Shown one piece after another: positions 32,659 to 42,902 of a stretch of 64,000 bases of DNA. The notes beneath the pieces were generated by a model that worked only from the letters and a program-made list of their open reading frames with translations, did not search any database and was not told the DNA's origin. Each line of letters opens with the position of its first letter. Within the stretch, counting starts at the first letter, position 1. The stretch is from Blepharisma stoltei. Lineage: Eukaryota > Ciliophora > Heterotrichea > Heterotrichida > Blepharismidae. Made by a program: the position numbers and the translations under genes. Where the stretch lies: positions 868,001 through 932,000 of the forward strand of contig CAJZBQ010000013.1 in assembly GCA_914767885.1 (NCBI GenBank), in the 5' to 3' direction.

Positions 32659-33070
32659 AAGAAATAAAATGGTGACGTTGACTAAACTTGGACTCCGAGG
32701 CACACTCCCTATGGAGCAGGTAGGACCCATCCTGATGTGCTGAAAGTAGGGCCTCTGTCTGGTGAAAGTAGGCCTTCAGGCTTGGAGAGATGCTTTGCCG
32801 AAGAAGGAAGTTTTATTTCTCCCCAAAGATTTTTCCTGTCCCTACCAGATGGGCTAGGCAGGTTTTGCCTACCACATGGTCTTTCCTCATCGGGGCCATG
32901 GGAGCGCTATCTAAGAGCGGCTCTGCCCAGGACGAGCTATCCCCTGAAGTCGGAAATCCAAGATGGCGTCCTCGGATGCCATTTTGGAGCCGAGACGGAG
33001 CGGATGGTCAGCGCCTGCAGGAGTGCTTATGGCCGGATATTTAATAACTTAACTTACCTTAATGCAAGAA
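32659..33070 (+). mobile_element. SINE-like insertion with 14-bp target-site duplication
   Basis: CCTTAATGCAAGAA at 32645-32658 and 33057-33070. The head is AAATAAAATGGTGACGTTG; the tail is TTAATAACTTAACTTA. The body includes GGACCCATCCTGATGTGCTG, shared with the copies at 59.1 and 61.6 kb. It is intergenic. Apparent frames at 32737-33102 are element sequence. Confidence 0.8.
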
Positions 33071-33153
33071 TTGCTAAATTAAGCTTACATAAAAAAGAAT
33101 AAAAAGAGCCAGAAATCCCCATTTCCCGTGCTATCTTTTTCAAGTATATTTTC

Positions 33154-34419
33154 CTAATTGGTATCAAATGATCTGTTAGTTTTTTTGTAGGCTTGACTAA
33201 TGCCTAACTCCCCCCCATCCTTGATCGAACGATTGACTGTAAAAATTCCTAAAAATTGGGGAAATTAACCCCCATCCTTGATCGAACGATTTTCATATCA
33301 TGCAAAATTTTTATATATATATAAAAATATATTAGTTATCAAAAGCTTGAGAAGATGTACATAATGAAGTTGTTTTCAAAGACTTTGAGACGACAGAAAG
33401 CTTCGGAGTCAACCATCCGAAGTGATTTAGTTATCAACCTAGGCTTAAAAACTTATTAATCTAATAAAATAGAGATTCTTTAAAATTTTTAAAAAACAAA
33501 ATTAATTTAATGAGGAACAAATTAAAATTTATACAGTTTAAAGGGGTGGCTAATAAATCAAAATATTAAAAATTGGTATTTTTATGAAATTAATTCAATT
33601 TTTTGCTGTAAAAATAATTATGAAATACTCTTAACACTCTTATTTAAAAAAGTAAATAAAATAAAATATATATATATATTTTTTTTTTTTATATATAAAA
33701 TTTTTTTTTACCAAAAAAATTTTTTTAACCCCCATCCTTGATCGAACGATGGCGAGTCGTTCGATCAAGGATGGGGGGGAGTAAGTAAAAAATACTCCGA
33801 AACCATTTTCTTGATCTTTTAATGCTTCATTAATTTTGCCAATATAAGTGGAAAGCTCAGTCTTATTTTTTGCATAAGCAATTTGAAGTAAATACTTATA
33901 TATTGATAAATCTTGTCTCAATTTTTGGAGATCAGGAATATTTTTGAGCATCACTTTACTCTTTTTTGCATAACATAAGGAATAAGCGACTTCATTAAGC
34001 ACTTCATCAGATGAGGCAAAATATATATAAGGTTTTGGGTAAAAGATTGCATCTGTTCCATCTACTGCATTATTTTTAAGTATCTCACTAACAGCTTTAT
34101 CAAGTTTTTTTTTATTAAATCTTGATACCACCACTCCTAAACTCGTATCTGAAACAAGCGTTTTATATCTCACATTAGCTGGATACATTTCTTCTAGTCT
34201 GCAATCTAACCAGGCTGCATCATCAAAGAAGCTTTTATATAAAATCCCAGATTTCGGGTTCTTAATAAAATTGTTGTCATAAAGGTGTTTGTCTGCTACA
34301 GCTCGATTTATCTTCATTGTTATATCATAGGATCTTGGGAAAAAATTTACTTTGAACAAAGGGAGCTCATATCCAATAAAATCAAGTCTGAATAGATGAA
34401 TAGGATTATTAAGCATCAA
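33154..34419 (-). CDS. Unknown protein interrupted by a family-2 MITE-like IES
   Basis: Starts MMLNNPIHLFRLDFIGYELP and runs about 212 codons to NGFGVFFT, where a family-2 element intrudes. After removal (TAA/TTA pointer) it ends LGISQAYKKTNRSFDTN with TAG at 33154-33156, about 230 residues in all. I recognise no family. The residues SLGVVVSRFNKKKLDKAVSE and DAIFYPKPYIYF suggest a compact alpha/beta fold. No signal peptide or membrane segment. Confidence 0.6.
33205..33781. mobile_element. Family-2 MITE-like IES (577 bp, TAA pointer)
   Basis: Left: TAACTCCCCCCCATCCTTGA followed by a second direct copy (ACCCCCATCCTTGATCGAAC) about 60 bp in. Right: the same motif facing its own complement as a hairpin (GATCGAACGATGGCGAGTCG...) ending GGGGGGGAG-TAA. 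The TIR sequence (ATCCTTGATCGAACGA) is unrelated to family 1 but the plan is the same. Confidence 0.85.
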
Positions 34420-34754
34420 TAATTTAAATGAATAATATGCATGGCTAAAGGATAACTTTTATTAAATAATGTATTTACCTTTATATAATAATACTAAAAG
34501 TGGTGATCATTTTGGAAGTCTTTGAGTTCTAAGTTAAATCTTTCAATTTATTTGCCAAGGAGCAAATTACAAGATTGCTCTATTCAAATTTTATGGTAAA
34601 ATATTTTTACAATGCATATCAAATGCAAAATTAAATAGATTTGCATTTACGGACTAGTATATTATATTATTATCTCATTATATTGAATAAATATTTAGCT
34701 TTGCCTAATTAAAGCCAATTATTAATAATAAATTTAAATTAAAAGTAGTTTCAT

Positions 34755-35366
34755 TTATCCAATTAGCAGACACTTCCCAAAAAATCCAACTAAAATTCCA
34801 AGTATAAAAGCCACTATTACATAAAGATTTCAAAATCTCACCCCTTTTTTTCGCTTCCCTTTTCTTTTTCGTTTTTTCAACACTTTTCATGGTTCGATGC
34901 TTTCTAATACTTCATTTTTATCAGTTTCTGTATAAATTGTTTCGCTTCTACAAGTTCTAACGCTTTCCAAGTCTATGTTTATATCATCTGTATATGAATT
35001 TTTAAAGGCAACCCCTAATTTATGTACTTCAATATTTGGATCTTTTCAATCAATTTTGGCAAAATCCTCAGAAGTCACACATTTAGCTAGGACAAGAAAT
35101 TTATGTCTACGCGTATTCACGTCAGAAATCGGTAAAAGTACAATCCTGACTTTAAGGCACGAGCATGGTGCAATAAATCCTTTGGAAGGACAAACGTTGA
35201 AATCATATGGAGAAGTTGTTTTTAACTTGAAGGCTATTTTATATGAAGTGCTATTACTTAATGTGAGATTCGTAGTCACTTTCTGGGGGCCTTGCTGGAA
35301 AATCAGCTTGTCTTTTGGAATAAGTTGAATTAATTCTCGAGATTTATTAAGTGTTTGCTCTGCCAT
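34755..35366 (-). CDS. VAP-type (MSP-domain) ER membrane protein
   Basis: The N-terminal 110 residues are a major sperm protein domain: LIQLIPKDKLIFQQGPQKVTTNL, SNSTSYKIAFKLKTTSPYDF and SKGFIAPCSCLKVRIVL are the conserved strands that bind FFAT motifs. A charged linker follows and a single C-terminal membrane segment (NLYVIVAFILGILVGFF) ends just before the stop, the tail-anchor arrangement of VAPA/VAPB. TGA is read as Trp at three places. Such proteins tether the ER to other membranes and recruit lipid-transfer proteins. Confidence 0.85.
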
Positions 35367-35771
35367 CTTAAGTAACTATAAAAATCGATCAAATTGAAGT
35401 GCTTTACAAATTTCTGATTTTATTGCTTATTTAATTATATCAGTAAAAATTCCATTTTTACTAACGAAATATAATGAATAGTGCTCTACTATAGAAGCCT
35501 TTAGTATAAAAATGTTTTAATTGAATTTTTATTAGTTTTTGGATTTTTTTAATTAGAATTAATAACAGTTTCCAATTTTTCTATTAAACTTTATTTATAA
35601 TCAGCTAACAATAAAAGCATTAGTCTTTCAGTTTTAAGTATATAAATATTTAACTAATCTTAGATTTAAAATAATCCTAAAGAATAATACAAAGAACTAT
35701 ATAAAAAGCGAAATTTCCGAGCGGTGGGGAGATAAAAGTTTTTATTGCATTTTTGTTTATAAGAAATAAAA
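35367..35771. other. Divergent intergenic region
   Basis: About 400 bp AT-rich DNA between the VAP gene (minus) and the following plus-strand gene; presumably both 5' regions. No motif defended. Confidence 0.4.
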
Positions 35772-36365
35772 ATGATAATAAGAATCATGCTATTACTAGG
35801 CTTTATAGTTTCAGCTCAAGAACTAAATATAACCACTTCTTTCACTGAATTAGAAGCTCAAGTTCTCGACATATTAGCAGATTTAACTGAAACTAGACAA
35901 GACTTAGAATATCAATTTGATGTTTTGGCAAAAATTTCCTTTAACCAGACAATTGCCAATATGATCCAAACAGTTAAAAATTATACAATAAAAACAAGGA
36001 GAACAAACAGCAAAATTAATAAAATAACCGATGTCGCCATTCTTGATGTATTTAACTCAGAACTTGAGAGGAAAAGAGACCTAGCAAACTCACAATTGAA
36101 TGGAATTGAAAAGCACCTCGACAAAGGAACAATGACGAACAGGCTTGAAAAGATCATTGATTTCTGGTATAAGCGTTCCCAAGTCCCTGACAAAGACTTG
36201 GAAATTGTTGTCCAGATGGTTGAAAAAAAGGCTGGACAAATCCAATATTTATTAAAGAAAACTTATAGTTTAAACTGGATTTATATTCTGCTCGTCATTA
36301 TTGCAGTCGGCGCTATCTTAATATTAAAAGGAGTAATACAAGCACAAAAAAGACATATATTCTAA
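35772..36365 (+). CDS. Small type I membrane protein with helical lumenal domain
   Basis: 197 residues. N-terminal signal peptide MIIRIMLLLGFIVSAQ; a lumenal helical, coiled-coil-prone region (LEAQVLDILADLTETRQDLE...ELERKRDLANSQLNGIEKHL); a single membrane segment near the C-terminus (WIYILLVIIAVGAILIL) and a short basic tail QAQKRHIF. The layout resembles secretory-pathway cargo receptors or lectin-type proteins in which only the stalk is present, but no family can be assigned. Confidence 0.6.
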   Translation: MIIRIMLLLGFIVSAQELNITTSFTELEAQVLDILADLTETRQDLEYQFDVLAKISFNQTIANMIQTVKNYTIKTRRTNSKINKITDVAILDVFNSELERKRDLANSQLNGIEKHLDKGTMTNRLEKIIDFWYKRSQVPDKDLEIVVQMVEKKAGQIQYLLKKTYSLNWIYILLVIIAVGAILILKGVIQAQKRHIF

Positions 36366-36441
36366 CTAATTCTATATTTGAATTCAAATAAAAACACCTT
36401 AAATTAGTGTAAATCTCGAATATTAACTATTCTTGAACACG

Positions 36442-36969
36442 CTAAAATACTGTACAGCAAGATTTGTTAAAAAAGCCAATTCGTTTATACTCATTCAAAA
36501 ATTGTATTTGATAGAAATTTAAAGCTCCTGGCCGATTCTTCCTAATCAAGCTGACAGCGTGGTTTTGGTCTAGTCCCGCCTCCATTAGAGCAATTGCGAC
36601 TAGCACTGGTGCTCTTCCGAGGCCAGCTAGACAGTGTACAGCTATACTTGGGGTATTCTCCGAAACCTTTTTAATGCTTCCTCCTTCAAAGAAAGTCGTC
36701 TTTACAAGTTCTAACCATTCAATAATTTTGTTTCTTGGTGGAGCAGATCCATCAGTAAAATAAAGTTCCTAAATAGAGCTTACATGGACTTTGATGCCTT
36801 TGTTCTCGAAAATGCGATCATCGTACTTCCCTTCACAAGTTCTCACTAGATGGACCACTCCTTGAGCTGACAACTCTTCTGCATATTCTTCAGCGTTTTC
36901 TTGAGATGGGGCATCCATTACGATGAATTTTAAGCCACCTCTTGCGATAACCGAAGGCTTGTTTATCAT
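36442..36969 (-). CDS. PRL-type (PTP4A) protein tyrosine phosphatase
   Basis: The catalytic P-loop VHCLAGLGRAPVLVAIALME is the PRL signature (HCVAGLGRAP), with the Cys and Arg in place. The WPD-equivalent segment is joined across a 15-nt intron: GIKVHELYFTDGSAPP. The C-terminus NKSCCTVF ends in a CaaX-like box (CTVF) consistent with prenylation, as in PRL-1/2/3. About 170 residues, the usual family length. In animals these phosphatases act at the plasma membrane and bind CNNM magnesium transporters. Confidence 0.9.
36769..36783 (-). other. 15-nt spliceosomal intron in the PRL phosphatase gene
   Basis: Minus strand GTAAGCTCTATTTAG; splicing removes an in-frame TAG. Confidence 0.85.
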
Positions 36970-37648
36970 ATTTACAAGTGAGGCTGAAATGGGGATTGAT
37001 AAGAATGTCGGATGAATATCGGATAATAAAAGAAAATGCGTTTTAATTCATTATATCAGTTTAAATAAGGGTAAGTAGTTATTATAGAAAAATGATTATT
37101 CAGCATAGAGAAAATAATAAATTATTTCGCAAAAGGTACAAGATATTGCTTAGAGAATCCATATTCAAAATTTGTGAAAGTAATTTAGCTCATATTTTCA
37201 GCTAATAATATTCAGGTTTATAAATTAATGCTGCAATGAGCAGTGAAAAGCTGTGAAAATGAAGATTTAGCTCAGTTTGGATTTTAATTTATACTTAAAA
37301 AATAAAAGTTGAGGAGGTTTATTAGTTCCAACCCACATAATTGATACTTCTAAAAGAACCATTTCAGCATTCTCTTATTAAAAAAGATGATTTATTTTAA
37401 TAAGGAGAAGTAATTTTAAAAAATGATTAATTAATTTTTTTAATTATTCATTTTTAATATTTAAAGATTCTAATTTTCTTTAAAATATATCTACATTATA
37501 ACTAATCTTAAAAGCTTTGCCAACTGAATTTTTAAGTGAAATCCAAAAAGCATCCCACCTTTTAATATCTAAATTCGAAGGGCCAATCAAAATGAGGGAC
37601 AGTTCTAACATTTGCCCATTTTATGGCAGATTTATAATTTCTATTTAA
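36970..37648. other. Divergent intergenic region
   Basis: About 680 bp between the PRL gene and histone H2A.Z, transcribed apart. AT-rich; no gene or element recognised. Confidence 0.4.
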
Positions 37649-38071
37649 ATGGTAGGGTTTACTTAGGCTGGTGGAAAAGGAAAAGGAGGCAAAGGAGGCA
37701 AGGCGGCTGCAGGAAAGCATAAAAGAGTGCCTACATCAAGATCTATCAAGGCAGGGCTTCAATTTCCAGTTGGAAGAATTCATAGACTGTTAAAAACAAG
37801 AATGCTGGCTTCTCATAGAGTTGGTGCAACTGCTGCTGTTTATACAGGAGCAGTTTTAGAATATTTAACTGCTGAAGTGCTCGAATTAGCTGGAAATGCA
37901 AGCAAGGACATGAAAGTTAAAAGAATCAGTCCTAGGCATATACAGCTTGCTATTAGAGGAGATGAAGAGCTAGACACTTTGATCAAAGCAACTATTTCGG
38001 GTGGTGGAGTTATCCCACATATTCATAAGAATTTGTTGATCGTACCTAAAGAAAAGACAGTAGAAGTTTAA
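37649..38071 (+). CDS. Histone variant H2A.Z
   Basis: ATG at 37649 is followed at once by a 15-nt intron (37652-37666); the spliced product begins [20 protein letters not shown], a typical H2A.Z tail. The fold contains [19 protein letters not shown], the acidic-patch region and the variant-specific docking segment [21 protein letters not shown]2A.Z replaces H2A at promoters through SWR1-type remodelling and in ciliates marks the transcriptionally active macronucleus. The C-terminus [14 protein letters not shown] is short, as in other H2A.Z proteins. Confidence 0.95.
37652..37666 (+). other. 15-nt spliceosomal intron right after the start codon of H2A.Z
   Basis: GTAGGGTTTACTTAG. Splicing joins ATG to GCTGGTGGAAAAGG and removes an in-frame TAG. 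Confidence 0.9.
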
Positions 38072-38443
38072 GATTAATCATGAATTACCTTAGTTAAATA
38101 GAAATTTTGCTATTTAGTTAGTATAGTTATTATTAGGGCTCTATGTAATTTATATTTCCTCAGGTATTTTTAGTCGAGTTTTTTTTTCCTTGTGAAGTTT
38201 TGAACTTTTTTTTAAGAAATTGTCTTCCAAAAAAAAAAACTATTTCTTAAAATACGATAAAATGCAATATGAGGAAAAAATTTCTATCAAATGGCTATCA
38301 GCAATTATTAGAACGTTAGCGGAAATTTTTAGTGATTTTTTTGAACTTTTACTCTTGGATTGCTACCCTTGGATCTTTTGGAATCCTTTATTTGATAAAA
38401 TTATTTTTGATGTATAAGAAGGTAAGTAAGGCATTTCTCTCTC
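38072..38443. other. Intergenic stretch
   Basis: About 370 bp downstream of H2A.Z; the only open frame (38220-38417) is low complexity and has no supporting feature. Confidence 0.4.
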
Positions 38444-39228
38444 TGACTCCCCCCCCCCCTTTAAATTGGAACAAAATATCGGTAAAATTTCCACTTTTTT
38501 GGTAAATTAACCCCCCTTTAAATTGGAACAAAATTTAATTTTATAATAAAAAATCATATATAATTTTTATCTAAAAAGTTTTGATATAAGTTAAATGTTT
38601 TTTCTTAACTAAAATTAAAAATTTATCTATATCTTGCTCTCTTTTTAAAGAAAAAAGTATAAAGAGCATCTTATTTAAATAAATCTATTATCCTTAATTG
38701 GTAAATTTTAACAAAAAATTAATTTGTTTTTTTTTAAAAATTTTTAAAAAAATTTGTGTTTTTTTTTGATAAAAATGATATTTTTTATTTGGATAGTTTT
38801 GATATAAATTCAATAGGAATTCTTTATAAAATTTCAAAATTTAATTATTTCTTGCTTTATTTTAAAGAATAGAGTATAAATAACATCTTATTTAAACAAA
38901 ATTAGCACTTTGATCGATAAATTTTCCAAATTTTTTATCAATAAAAATAATAAATTTTGTGTAAATAATTTTGATACCAATTAATAGTGGCGTATTAACT
39001 AATAATTAAAATTTAGTTATATCTTGCTTTTTTTTCAAGGATAAAGAGTAAATAGCGTTTTATTAAAAAAATTTATTGATCTAATTCGATAAGTTTTTGA
39101 AATTTTTTTTTTTTTTAAATTTTTATATTTTTTATAAAAATTTTATATTGATATTTTTTTTTAAAAAAAAAAATTAACCCCCCTTTAAATTGGAACAAAA
39201 TTTTTGTTCCAATTTAAAGGGGGAGGAG
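38444..39228. mobile_element. Intact family-3 MITE-like element (785 bp)
   Basis: Left: TGACTCCCCCCCCCCCTTTA with a second direct copy (ACCCCCCTTTAAATTGGAAC) about 65 bp in. Right: the motif and its complement as a hairpin (AAATTGGAACAAAATTTTTG...) ending GGGGGAGGAG-TAA. The interior holds several diverged internal repeats of about 180 bp around TTTTGATATAA and TCTTGCT. Boundary triplets differ (TGA/TAA). Intergenic. Confidence 0.8.
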
Positions 39229-39231
39229 TAA

Positions 39232-40207
39232 GTATTAGATTTCAACGATATTTGAAGGTTGAAGTAAAATTACCAAAGATACCGTCCTGTCCTCTTTTTG
39301 GATGCTCCATATTTTCAACTAGACTTATAACTCCATCACTCAAAGCTCGATAATATAGTCACTGCAAGATATAGATTCGTTTAGTATTTATTTTCTGGTT
39401 ATTTTTTTAAAATTAGATAAAATTTAAGTATATTTCGATTTATTCTTTAAAGTTAAAATACATTTTGTCTTATAAACAAAGATGCTTTAGACCAGCTATA
39501 ACAAAAGAAAACAAGTTATAAGACTTTAATAAGTTCTTAATGCTAAAAGATATTTAAATCTTTTTATACAAATAATAAAAAGTATAATTGTCTCTAATTA
39601 TTTTTGCTATTTAAGACTAAACAAAGACTTGCAACAAAAAGATTAAATGATGAGGGGATATTAAAGTATAGTTTTGGTGCTAATTATTTTTGATATTTTA
39701 ATATGACTGTCATTAATTATTGGCATTTAATTTATCATTTTAGTCTTACGAAATCTAATCAGCAAGCAGAAATATTTTGATGCTATTAAAAAACATTAAT
39801 AAAAATTACTTCAAATATCGAAGATTTTGTTCAAAATCAAGAGAAATCAATAATACTTAAAATTGTAGCAAAATAGTGAGATGGAAAAGAAAGAGTAATT
39901 TTTCTTGAAAATTCCATGGGCTTCTCATTTCTCTTTGCTATATTTAATGGCTAAGGCATTTTGATTTATCTATAAAGAATTTGAAGTTTCAAATTTTGAG
40001 TTAAAATCCCTCAATAGGCATGTAAATAATTTCACTTGCTTATAAAGAGGGAAAGAAAAAATTAAGCATCTCTTAATTTAATTAACCCTTGATAGTTTTG
40101 TAATTAAAAAAGTAAAATGCTGCTTGAAATGGTCTAACTAAGCTTGAGAATCTTACCAATCTATTGAGGAGTTACCATACTAATTTAAAAAAATTATTTA
40201 AATTTCA
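39232..40207. other. AT-rich intergenic region
   Basis: About 975 bp with no supportable reading frame, RNA gene or terminal-repeat element. Confidence 0.45.
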
Positions 40208-42859
40208 ATGTCTAAAGTTGATGAAGCTGAAAAGTGAAAGAAAAAAGCAGCCGAGCTACAATTTAAGGTCAACGAAATGGAAGGAGCCGTTGCAAAACTG
40301 CAGAGCGAAGACAACACTTCTGACGCAAAAATCGAAAGTCTAAATAAACTTCACGCTCAAAAAGTCCGAGCTCTCATGAATTCGATTCAAGATCTTAAAA
40401 AGCAAACAGCTATGGCAAAAGCTCAGAACAAAGAAAGCAATAGATCAAAACTCATTGATAAATTAAAAACTGAGCTTGTACAACAAGAAATAGCTATTCA
40501 AGCCTTAAGAGACCTTATAAGAGATGATGAAAAATGTGATGAGCAAATAATTTGATAATAATAAAATGGCAGTGGTCTCTCCTCTTGAGTGATATTTAAT
40601 TATTATGGGGTTTGGTTTATGTGTTTTACCTTTATCCATAACGCCAGAATATGGCTTACTACAAGGGTAGGGCAGATTGACCCAAGTAAGAAAGGAAGTA
40701 TAGGGGTTTACCGCTTGAAAAACGAGAAGACACCCTTAGGTGGAGCACACGCAGGAGTCAAGCGAGGGCAAGGCCAAAGTGACCCTTGAAGGATCCTAGA
40801 AAGCTTTTTGCCAAGTAGAAGTTTGGATATAGGCTTCACTATTTTAGTTATGTAGGGTAGTCTTAAGTTGGAGCTAAAATGGTAGGCTTATGCATGTCCA
40901 AATCATTCTACGGAAGAAAACAACATTTAAATATTGAGTAATTAAGTAAGTAGGATTAACAAATAATTGAGTATCTCAATAAAGGACCACCCCGGATCAG
41001 GCCTCTCAGCAGAGATCAGATTAAATTAAATTTAGTGAGGGTTATTTCTGTCCTACCGCCACTTCAGACAAATCTTTTTCATGTCGACATCACCAAAAAA
41101 AATAATGACGTCAGCTGTCTCTCTCTCAAGACTCAACCGACTACCACAGGTCGAACTCTGCAACAGAGAACTCTCTTAGCCCTGGTAGTGCTCAAGGCAC
41201 AAGCGAAATGCCACTACCTCCTTTTGGACTACCCTACCTCGATCAGGTATAGCAGTTGCCCGATGATGGCGCATTGAGCGCCATCATCGGGCAACTACTA
41301 TATCAAATTGCTTCCCATAAGTTTGAGCCAATTTGATTGCCAGTAGATCAATGAAAAAAGCCATTCTGGAAATCAGACACAAGACCTTCCAAAAGAATGG
41401 GATCCACTACCTGAGGCCTTGGATCAACTGGCCATTCATCCAGAACCTTATATTTCTTGCCATTTTTTAAAAAGTTCTCATCAGAGAAGAAATGAGAATC
41501 CAAATAAGAAGATTAAAAGGAAAGCTCTCAACTACATCAAAACGGTCTTCAGAACAAGCATTAGACGATTTAGATAGAATTTTAAACCCGCCTGACCTTG
41601 AAGAAAATGAAGAAATGAAGAACATTGATCCTCTTCAAAATGAAAAAATTATAGAGCTCTTAGAAGAAATCGAGAATTTAAAGCTCGATTTAAAATCTAA
41701 AGAAACTGCTGCAGAGAGCTTGAAAAAACAAAACAAAAAACTCAGCGAAGCACTACAAAGCATGCAGATGAAAGAAAATGGGTATGAAATAATTGATATT
41801 AAAGTAAATAAGCTTGCAGTGGAAAGGGAAGAACTGGTTTCACAGCTAAATCAGAATGCTCAGATTGAAGGACAAACTTTAGCAAGACATGATGAACTAG
41901 AAGTTGGGCTAAAAGCAGCTCAAGAGCAGATAAACGGACTGAAGAAAAAGCTTGAAAATAATGTGATAGAAAGGCAAAAATCCCTTAAAGAGATTGAAAG
42001 ACTGCAAAAAGAGCTTGCAATGAGTTTGGCAAGTGTCAGAGATCTAGAAGGCCAAATCGCATCTCATGCTACAGACTCTGAAAGTAAAGTGAGCGATCTC
42101 CATGCTTTACTTTTACAAAAAGATACGAAGATTGCTGACCTGGAAACTGATGTAATAGAAAAAGACAACGAAATTTCTGAACTTAAATCTCAACAAGCCC
42201 AGCTAGTAAGAAAGGACACAGAAGATGGAAAAGACTTTGAGATTGAAGTTTTAAGAGCCAAAGTCAAACAATTGACACAAAAAGCTAATGTCCCTGAAGA
42301 CTTAATAGCTGCAGAAAGATCAGAAACTGAAAAATACAAACAAAGAGTAAAAGATTTAACCAGACAAGTTGCAGAGCTCCAAGAACAGGTGGAATACTTA
42401 GAGCAGCACAACATTGAAGCCCAAAGACAAGGATCAGCCTTATACTTGGCTGGAAAAAGACCTGCGGAACCAAAACTCCCTGCAGACTACCAAACCACCA
42501 AAGATCTATGCGAGAAGCTAAAATCTGAAATCAAAGAAATAAAAATCCAGCTACAAACCAGAGATCGAGAGCTGTTAGAAGCCAGAAATGAGCTTAACAG
42601 CCAAAAAGCTGCTGTGGTCGGACTCAGACAAAAAGTAAAGCAAACTGATGAAGAAAAAGTCGTCCTTGAACAAAAAATTTTTGGGTTTTCTGCACAGAAG
42701 CAAAGCGCAGTGGACGAAAATTCTACGATAAAAGAAAAAGTTATTGAGCAGTCCAGAGATGTAATTCCAAAGCTGAGAGTTGGCATTCCTCCTCAATACA
42801 ATGCAGTGCAGCTGCTAAAAGCTTCTAGAGATGTGATGAATAGGCTTGTGAGAGGCTAA
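40208..42859 (+). CDS. Long coiled-coil protein, interrupted by two SINE-like insertions
   Basis: Starts MSKVDEAEKWKKKAAELQFK (TGA=Trp). Coding to DDEKCDEQII, then an insertion; it resumes EYLNKGPPRIRPLS, meets a second insertion after only about 40 bp, and resumes REEMRIQIRRLKGKLSTTSK to the TAA at 42857-42859. Removing each insertion with one repeat copy gives a single frame. Almost the whole product (about 590 residues) is heptad-rich coiled coil (ELLEEIENLKLDLKSKE, ARVKQLTQ-type segments), with a C-terminal segment PKLRVGIPPQYNAVQLLKAS. The GPPRIRPLSREEM block is the only non-coiled conserved-looking motif. Possibly a basal-body or axonemal protein; no family assigned. Confidence 0.75.
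40544..40959 (+). mobile_element. SINE-like insertion 1 in the coiled-coil gene (416 bp)
   Basis: CAAATAATT at 40544-40552 and 40960-40968 (extended repeat CAAATAATT(T)GA). Head AATAATAAAATGGCAGTGG; tail GAGTAATTAAGTAAGTAGG. Removal gives DEQIIEYLNKGPP. Confidence 0.8.
41010..41481 (-). mobile_element. SINE-like insertion 2 in the coiled-coil gene (472 bp)
   Basis: CTCA(G/T)CAGAGA at 41005-41015 and 41477-41487, one mismatch. On the minus strand the head is TTTTTAAAAAATGGCAAG and the tail TAAATTTAATTTAATCTGA. It contains a perfect stem, TTGCCCGATGATGGCGC paired with its complement, at 41250-41290. Removal joins RPLS to REEMRIQIRRL. Confidence 0.75.
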
Positions 42860-42902
42860 TAATAATTTTAAAAAAATATAAAAATTTCCAATATTATTAT
42901 CA

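Noticed and set aside
32737-33102. Open frames in the G+C-rich stretch as a gene
   Set aside because: The stretch is a SINE-like element with a 14-bp duplication and relatives at 59.1 and 61.6 kb; frames are not conserved between copies.
41035-41277. 80-codon frame between the two parts of the coiled-coil gene
   Set aside because: It is element sequence inside insertion 2 and reads across the element's hairpin.
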